Shown here: one piece after another, positions 57,685 through 64,000 of the stretch
How positions within the stretch are numbered: the stretch's first letter is position 1
Layout of the letters: the number at the start of each line of letters is the position of its first letter
Assembly (NCBI RefSeq): GCF_016086655.4
Contig: NC_052138.2
Span: 2,852,001-2,916,000 of the forward strand
DNA from: Lepeophtheirus salmonis
Taxonomy: Eukaryota; Arthropoda; Copepoda; Siphonostomatoida; Caligidae
DNA length: 64,000 nucleotides
Reading direction: 5' to 3'
Notes under the pieces: model-generated
What the model was told of the DNA's origin: nothing
Database searches by the model: none
Seen by the model: the letters and a program-made list of their open reading frames with translations, nothing else
Position numbers and translations under genes: made by a program

Positions 57685-57686
57685 TA

Positions 57687-60035
57687 CCCAGTGGTCCTTT
57701 GAAATCGGAACAGTTTGAATTTTTAACTTCTATAGATATAATTAATTTTTTTTAAATACAATTTCAACAAAATTAATACTATAAATAGATGTGTATGTGA
57801 GCCCTCTTAACCATTGATGAAGCCAACCTTAGTAGCAATGATATCTTCCAAGCGGTGGCAGAAAACTTGACACATACTGCGCATGTAGTCCACTATCATT
57901 GCGCCCACTGCTGGTTAACAGTGGGTTTTACACCGCAGGCCCTCCCCTCGACATGCACCCAAAAGGAGTAGTTGAGGGGGTTGGCGTCAGGGCTGTAGAG
58001 GGGGCGGGGGGGGAATGGGGAATGTCAAAAAAGAGTTCAAAAGAGTCTTGCAATGGAGGATATGGATAAATCGAAATGAGCTGATGGTATTTTTTTGGTG
58101 TACGGGTAATTGCAGGTAATGAATCTTTGGACCCGAGTAAATTCGGGTAATAATTCGAGTAAAAAAAGAGTGTTATTGATCCTCGAGTATTTTTAATTAC
58201 CCGCGGGTAATCAAAGAGAAAGTATTTTATCATTTATTTTGTTAAATATTTTATGTCTATTTAATCATAAAATAAACAATAATACAAAAGAATTATAGAT
58301 TAAGATTAATGAGTTAATGAACTTTTTTCTTAATGGATAGCTTGAGGATAGTATTTTCATTGAAAGATTGAAAATTATCTGCATTATGGGTGGTCATAAA
58401 TGAATGGCAAGCAAGGCATCTCTGCTGAAGATATACCCGACTTTGATCTGGGTTTTGCATACGATTGATGAATTGTGAGGTCAAAAAAATATAGGGGGTA
58501 TTGCTACAGGAATTCCAAATTATCTGTAGTGATGGAAATCGGTTCTGCAGATTCTTATTCCCCCATGAGAGGAGTCTGCAGTCTGTCGTACTTAAGAGGG
58601 AGTAATGTATTACAAAGTGTCTTTTTATGTGGCAAAATGTATCCTGGATCAAGATTGTCGACCAAATTTCAGAATCTGGGATCTTCAACATAAAAGATAA
58701 TCATTTCCAAAAAGGGACTGTCTAATTTCTTTTTTCGAGGATTGGATGACTTTGTGACAATATACATATATTCTGATATATTAGGAACCTTGTTAAAATC
58801 TTTACTAAATTACGCAAGATGAAGATACTTTAAATATTGCACCATATTAGAGATACTGCTCCCACAAGCAGTTTTTATTTATTTTCAGAGATGACAATCC
58901 ACCTTTTTGTCCATCTTGGTTCTTGTAGAAAATCTCTATTCAAAGAGGATCCTGACTTTGGGGCTAATGCTCCAGAAAAATAACTCCATTTGTTCTCAGT
59001 AGTTGAGGGTTCATCTATGGATTTATAGACATCTATGAATAATTATTCAATAATTAAGAAGTATACTACTAACTTTCATTACCCTTTGATGATTGCATTG
59101 GGAGGCTTTGCTCAATAAAATCATCATCAGGATGCCATTCATTATGATCAAATAATCATTCCTTACTACTTCCAGCTCTATCCAGGTATATGCCTTGGCA
59201 AGTCGGAAAAAGATCACACTTTTCCACAAACTTCATCTCATACAATAAAATATGCATAGGCAATGTTTATTTTAATTGATGAAAGGAAAATATATTGGTG
59301 GAAATATTTCAATGGACTACAACAAAAAATCAATATACCTTAGAGTTGTAATCATATAATAAACTGAATAAAATATACAAGGTTGTGTTATTTTAATACA
59401 AGTGATCTTCTTTTATTGTCTACATTAAGATATGCTATAGGGGTTCAAACATAAATTGAGTTAAACGGGTACCCGCCTAAGAAAGGAAATACACGGATTC
59501 GTTTGATCAAATACTACCCGCCGAGTACCTATTTTGACGTGTAAAATGCGGTTATATTTTTCATTGATGTTCCGGGTATGAGTCCATAGGTAAGAGCTTT
59601 ACCCGTACCCATCCTTCTTTCCACTCACTTTTATGATAGCTCTCTATACAGTCTGGTGTAAAACCCCAATATCTTTCCCATGGACCCTTATTGACATTAG
59701 GCGATTGGCCGAGGTTGTATTATTTAACTCCCTCTTGTCAAGTTTGTCCTCTTGGACGTATCCCTTCTTCTTTTCCAACTTTTCAGTCTGGCAGACGGTG
59801 TAAACGGTGGTTCTGGGGACGCTCAACTGCTTAGAGTGCGCGAATGGAAATTAGTCCTTCACATTCAAGTGCCATTTTTTGGACTTGTACGTCCGCTAGA
59901 GAGCTCCGGTTTGTTTTATTTTGTAAATATTTGTATATGTTTTAATATACAGTAATAAGAATTAATTTCAATTGCTGTATCCTCATAAATTATTGAATTA
60001 GTAAGTGTTTAGATTTCAATGGACCATCCAATCCA
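57687..60035 (-). mobile_element. MLE-A copy, split by a second transposon
   Basis: A TA precedes the left end (CCCAGTGGTCCTTTGAAATC); the right end is GTTTAGATTTCAATGGACC. The outer parts are 57687-58104 and 59613-60035. The latter encodes on the minus strand (59644-59826) VPRTTVYTVCQTEKLEKKKG, then the KLDKRELNNT region and HGKDIGVLHQTV. The interior carries an unrelated insertion. The stop-free pieces are short and the element is dead. Confidence 0.8.
58105..59612. mobile_element. DNA element with CGGGTA-rich ends (hAT-like?) nested in MLE-A
   Basis: Left GTACGGGTAATTGCAGGTAA and, inward from the right, GTACGGGTAAAGCTCTTACC are inverted ends. Both subterminal regions repeat ACCCG/CGGGTA words (for example near 58108, 58145, 58199, 59467 and 59517). 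A 125-codon minus-strand ORF (58314-58691) may be a decayed transposase end but has no clear domain. No clean target duplication could be defined. Confidence 0.55.
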
Positions 60036-60739
60036 GATATGACAACATTTTTTTTTTTTTTTTGGGGGGTGCAGAATTTAAAAGGCAGACAACTCAAATG
60101 TTGCAACCCCCGTCCCAATATACCCATGTACACACTCATCCACAATTACATACAAATTATATAAATATATATTTTATAAACTAATTGTTTTTATGGGAGA
60201 ATACATTGTTGTTGTTTTTTTGTAATTCTTTTTGTTAGGCTTTCTTCAGACCATTAAGAATGAAGAAATATATATATGTAATCTTCCTTACTGTATCATT
60301 TTGCTGCCCTATTAAAAAGCCCTTCTACATAGTTCACATTAATTAGATGTTTATTTATTTCTTTATTCTTTGTTTGTTTGCTTGCCTGCCTTTTTTTGTT
60401 CCTGTTACTTACTTGCATGCTTTTTTTTAAAGGCCTTCAAAAACAATACAAATAAAGAACCACTGACTACCAACGGACCAATAAAAAAAAAGAATCGTAC
60501 ACACATGGAATTGATTAATAATGAGATTTTTTTCTATCTTATGCTGCTATGTTTATTACGCTTAAAAGACATTGGGCCTTTTATTCCTATGAGCCTGGAC
60601 ATATGTAGATATGTAATTATAAGCAGTAATACACAGCATTGTTCTGAATTGTTAGAGGTCAACGAAGAAATAAACTTTGTTCTAATAGTATAACAGATAA
60701 AAAGTGAAGTAATCCCTACGTATTTTTTAGGAACTAAAT
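60036..60739. other. Spacer, no supported gene
   Basis: A 107-codon ORF (60370-60693) begins in a poly-T/CTTGC-rich stretch and has no recognisable domain. A T-run lies at 60050-60063. Confidence 0.4.
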
Positions 60740-61440
60740 AGCTAATACCACATTTGCAAATGTTTATTGATTCGTTGCTGAACTTGGCGACTCACAATTT
60801 TCCCTCGACCTTTTTGATACGCTACAAACTGGGCAAAACAGTGTCTGAGATCAACACTGACTTCATTATCGCTTACCTTAATGTTTGCCCTACTTGTGAA
60901 ATCATCTTTCGTTGGGCTGGGGAGATCCGGAATGCACTTTTAAGCTCAAGAAATGTGTCTCATCATGACGTCCCCGGGAGACAAGGTTACCCAACAACAT
61001 CGCCCAAATCAAGAACCTGGTAAAGAAAAAACCCCACTTAAGTATTTGGGGGGGTGGGGGTCTCGGCGGAGCTTTCCCTACTACCAAAAGCGGTTCTTAG
61101 AATTTTGACTGAGGATTACCGCTACAAAAACCTCCTCAGCATGTGGGTAGCCCATTCTATCTCTCAGACCAACAAGGATTAGCGAGCAAAGTGCTGTAAT
61201 GTAGTGCTTGTGATTAAACAAGGTCCCTCAATCCCAGATCTTAATCTATGTGAACAATTTCTTTTTTGTAATTTGAAGCACCTGTTCTGGAATTACGATT
61301 TTGATAGCCACAACGACCTCACATGCCTCATATTTGCCTTGAATTGCATTAAAATCTGTACATTGCACTTTTTTTTAAATTGGGTTTATTGTTTTTTAAA
61401 TAGTGGTCCTATAAACATTTTATTAGTTGAAGTTTTATTG
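60740..61440 (+). pseudogene. Mariner-type transposase pseudogene
   Basis: The N-terminal part reads FLIRYKLGKTVSEINTDFII, then CPTCEIIFRWAGEIRNALLS, a helix-turn-helix arrangement of mariner-like transposases. An NNIAQIKNLV-like piece, VLRILTEDYRYKNLLSMWV and a detached C-terminal motif PSIPDLNLCEQFLFCNLKHL follow. Most of the catalytic domain is deleted and frames change. Confidence 0.75.
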
Positions 61441-62590
61441 GATGATTAAATTAATTGCTTTTAATTTATCATGTGTATTTTATGTGAATAAATTTAGGTT
61501 TCGAAAAAGGAAGACTGATTTGCAAAGTTATATCGTACAAAACTATCTTCATAGACCGTGGACCAAAATTTAGCCTCTACCAAATGGTTGATTGATTTTT
61601 TCGCCCTTATTCTATCGACTGGTTTTGTGCCCTATTCATTTGTGGCATTGGACGATCGTAAGACTTTTGTTGATTCTTTTATTTTTATTTTCCAAGGCCA
61701 TTATTATTATTATTTTCTTAGTACTTTGACGATCTCTCTTCAAAATAACAACTTATCACAGCTATGAAAAATATGCAACATTGTTCAGTTTGCAATGTTA
61801 ACAAATACCGCTCGCGTTACAGGTCATATTTTCTACATCTGTAAATATTGTCTTCTTTTTTTTTTTTTTTTTTCCCCCCGTTTTTTGGTTGTGCCAAGGG
61901 TGGTGAAAAGTAGGAGGATAGATGAGCGTAAAGAGAGCGAGTTATATGAGCTAAGGGACTCATAGCTAGTAGATAATAAACATTAAATTAATATTAATGA
62001 GCTTATACATATATACATACGTCGTTATTATGATTTTATTATTATTATTCCAAGAATTTCCTTAGATACATTGTACTATTTGGTATAACCACAAACCCTT
62101 CTGTGTATAGTGTATACTGGAGCTATAATCATAATACATAAAACATCTACATATTATATGAATGTATGTAATTCAAGGTATCATTATAATCATACAATAA
62201 AACAATAAGATCATAAAAATGAACACCTACAGCAACTCCAGTACATAGAGTCATTATCCTTCTATTTCCATTTGTGTCTTTACTTCGATAATAATATCAT
62301 TTACTAACATATGCTTAATGTACATAATGCCATTTTGAATAAATATGTATATAGGTATGTGAATAATAATTTATACATTATATAGTTACATATTTTGTCA
62401 AATCACATCACGCAACTTCTCCTTTTTCGTATATGTAGAATATTACCTAAATTGGGGGGGAGTGTAAGGCACACGTCTCAGAGAATTCATAGAAAAATCT
62501 TGTGCAGAGAGGAACCCTGAGGGGTTTTTTTCTGAAATTATTATTGTGTGTAGGACAATTATAAAAAGTCTCTATTTATCGGACAGCTTT
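61441..62590. other. Spacer, no gene seen
   Basis: It contains a T-run at about 61857-61873 followed by C's, and (ATT)n at 62039-62049. Confidence 0.45.
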
Positions 62591-62594
62591 ACTT

Positions 62595-62690
62595 AAAAAA
62601 GAAACAGAAAAAAACCTCCAATCATTTGGTAGTTAGCCGAATAAGTCAATCATACCAACTGCTATTTATCTCTTAAGCACTCTCAGACTA
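62595..62690 (-). repeat. Repeat H, single end
   Basis: On the minus strand it reads TTGACTTATTCGGCTAACTA then CCAAATGATTGGAGG, like the left end of 16905-17300. Confidence 0.5.
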
Positions 62691-62871
62691 TCATTAATCC
62701 TAATTATATTAAAATCCAACATATTATTTTAAAAAAATACTAAACTTATACTTAACTAAAAAAAAAATAATAATAATTTATTCAATTTTCGGTGTAAATA
62801 AAGAAAATATCATTTTTGGCCTTTCAAAAGTATTCATACCCAAAGAACAAAATGAATTAATACTATGTAAC

Positions 62872-63183
62872 ATGGCCTCTGGCCTTCTTCAAATATTGAA
62901 TACACTTGGGTTAATTCCTTACGAAATTGAGGCAAACACTGGGATCGATTTTGGTCCACTTTTCTTGAGAAAATCTCCAAAGGTCATTGAGATTGGTTGG
63001 ATGCCTTTTTCACACTGTTTTTTCAATGTAGTCCATAGATTTTCAACAGGGGTAAGGTCAGGATATTGAGCTGGTCAGTCTATTACCCTAAATTTTTGCC
63101 TATTGAGCTTTCTTGAACTTTTTATGGATGTGTAATTTGGTTCATTGTCTTGATGGAAACACCAATGTCTTCCAAATTGAAGC
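62872..63183 (-). pseudogene. Tc1 (DD34E) transposase fragment, C-terminal
   Basis: On the minus strand it reads WCFHQDNEPNYTSIKSSRKL, then RVID-stop-PAQYPDLTPVENLW, then TTLKKQCEKG. Exactly 34 residues separate the Asp of HQD from the Glu of VEN, the DD34E spacing of Tc1 elements. One in-frame TGA replaces the conserved Trp before PAQ. It abuts a different transposase fragment at about 63183. Confidence 0.85.
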
Positions 63184-63990
63184 ATGTTCGAGCATTGTGA
63201 CCGGAATCTCAAGAAAAACTCACTCAATATTTGCTTCCAATACTTCAATTGTTGCTGGTTTATCCACATAGACTTATGCTTTTACGTAGTCCCAAAGAAA
63301 AAAGTCCAAAGGTGGGATATCACATGATCTTGGTGGCCAATTCACCGGGCCAAAACGTAAAATTAATTGCTCACTTGAATGATGTCCCAATAAGTCCATT
63401 GTTACGCACGCTGTCTGGCAAGTGGCGCCGTCTTGTTGGAACCCAATATCGTGGAGACCATGTGCTTCAATTTGAAGTATCAAAAAGTATGTTACCATGG
63501 CGCGATAACGTTCGCCGTTGATTCTGCACGATCTTCGGGTAAACTCTCGGCTACACCTGCAATATTTCCTACGCTGCGAGCTGTTCGTGGCCTACCACCC
63601 GACGGGACACCCCAGCAAGTTGCTGCCCCTTCAAATTTTGTCGATTATTCTGCGAATTGTGGATTCTGAAGGTCGATTATGTGGACCATATGTTGGACGT
63701 AATTTGCGAAAAACTACTTTCACAGAACGCTCATTTTCATAGTACAATTGAACAATTTGTACACGTTGTTGTGGCGTATCTTGTCAAACAATAATGAGTA
63801 AAAATGACGTATGAATTTGACAGAACTCGTGTGCGCTTATCAAGAAATCTCTACTGGAAAAACCCGCTCGTTTTGAATCTCCCTTGTGTATCATACCAAA
63901 ACTGTTCCATATTGCTATCCATAACACAAACATTTGGTATCCTCAAGGACAAAGCTGAGTCTCATGCTCCAGCAGATATAAAAATTGTTC
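63183..63990 (-). pseudogene. DD41D-type transposase pseudogene
   Basis: The minus strand carries, from about 63740 down, YENERSVKVVFRKLRPTYGP and HNRPSESTIRRIIDK (N-terminal domain), a frameshifted linker, then GFQQDGATCQTACVTMDLL and NWPPRSCDIPPLDFFLWDYV. A stop, VYVDKPATIEVLEANIE and another stop follow. The two aspartates (QQD and PLD) are 41 residues apart, so this is a DD41D (VISITOR-like) relative. A large deletion removes the first catalytic region. Confidence 0.85.
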
Positions 63991-64000
63991 GTAATTCTTC

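Noticed and set aside
58314..58691. 125-codon minus-strand ORF as a hAT dimerisation domain
   Set aside because: The similarity I could see was too vague; kept only as a comment within the nested element.

Overview
This is a 64 kb window of A+T-rich eukaryotic DNA. Spliced genes with GT-AG introns, TATA boxes, AATAAA poly(A) signals and arthropod-type secreted proteins point to an arthropod. The dense Tc1/mariner load resembles what I remember of caligid copepods (sea lice), but that species guess is an inference I could not test. There are no bacterial features, no rRNA genes, no convincing intact tRNA and no CRISPR array.

Only two host genes can be supported, both on the + strand in the first 24 kb. 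The first (about 13.4-14.8 kb) has three exons and encodes a 315-residue secreted protein with a basic, proline-rich N-terminus and a long cysteine-rich body. The second (about 18.8-23.8 kb) has eight exons, two of them tiny, and encodes a 472-residue secreted protein with CUB-like cysteine-rich regions. All its exon phases join without a break. Two of its introns carry DNA transposons and a third transposon begins about 25 bases after its poly(A) signal. They are about 4 kb apart with separate promoters; nothing shows that they work together.

Most of the rest is a graveyard of DNA (class II) elements, many nested. (1) Tc1/mariner relatives, about 24 copies or fragments. They include a family called MLE-A here (ends like GGTCCATTAAAATCTGAAC), irritans-like MLE-B (D34D spacing), DD37D-spaced families, one DD41D fragment and one DD34E Tc1 fragment. 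All are broken by stops, frameshifts or lost catalytic residues. (2) hAT-type elements recognised by 8-bp target-site duplications: a BED-finger family (284-1846, 35110-37182), an element with a CGGBP1-like BED protein and ATGCAAAT repeats near both ends (27866-28808), a TAGTGATG-ended element (4597-5308), and a roughly 300-bp MITE in three copies (9180, 17540, 37587). (3) Helitron remnants at about 2.6-3.3, 10.2-11.0, 47.9-48.3 and 54.7-55.4 kb. They encode pieces of the PIF1-like helicase, and one keeps a textbook 3' end (hairpin then CTAA|T). (4) A distinctive repeat, called J here, with GC-rich ends and a 300-600 bp core of T-tract/A-tract units, in about nine copies. (5) Unclassified dispersed repeats H and I.

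I saw no LTR or non-LTR retroelement. From 24.7 kb to the end I find no host gene; the remaining stretches are A+T-rich spacer and microsatellites.
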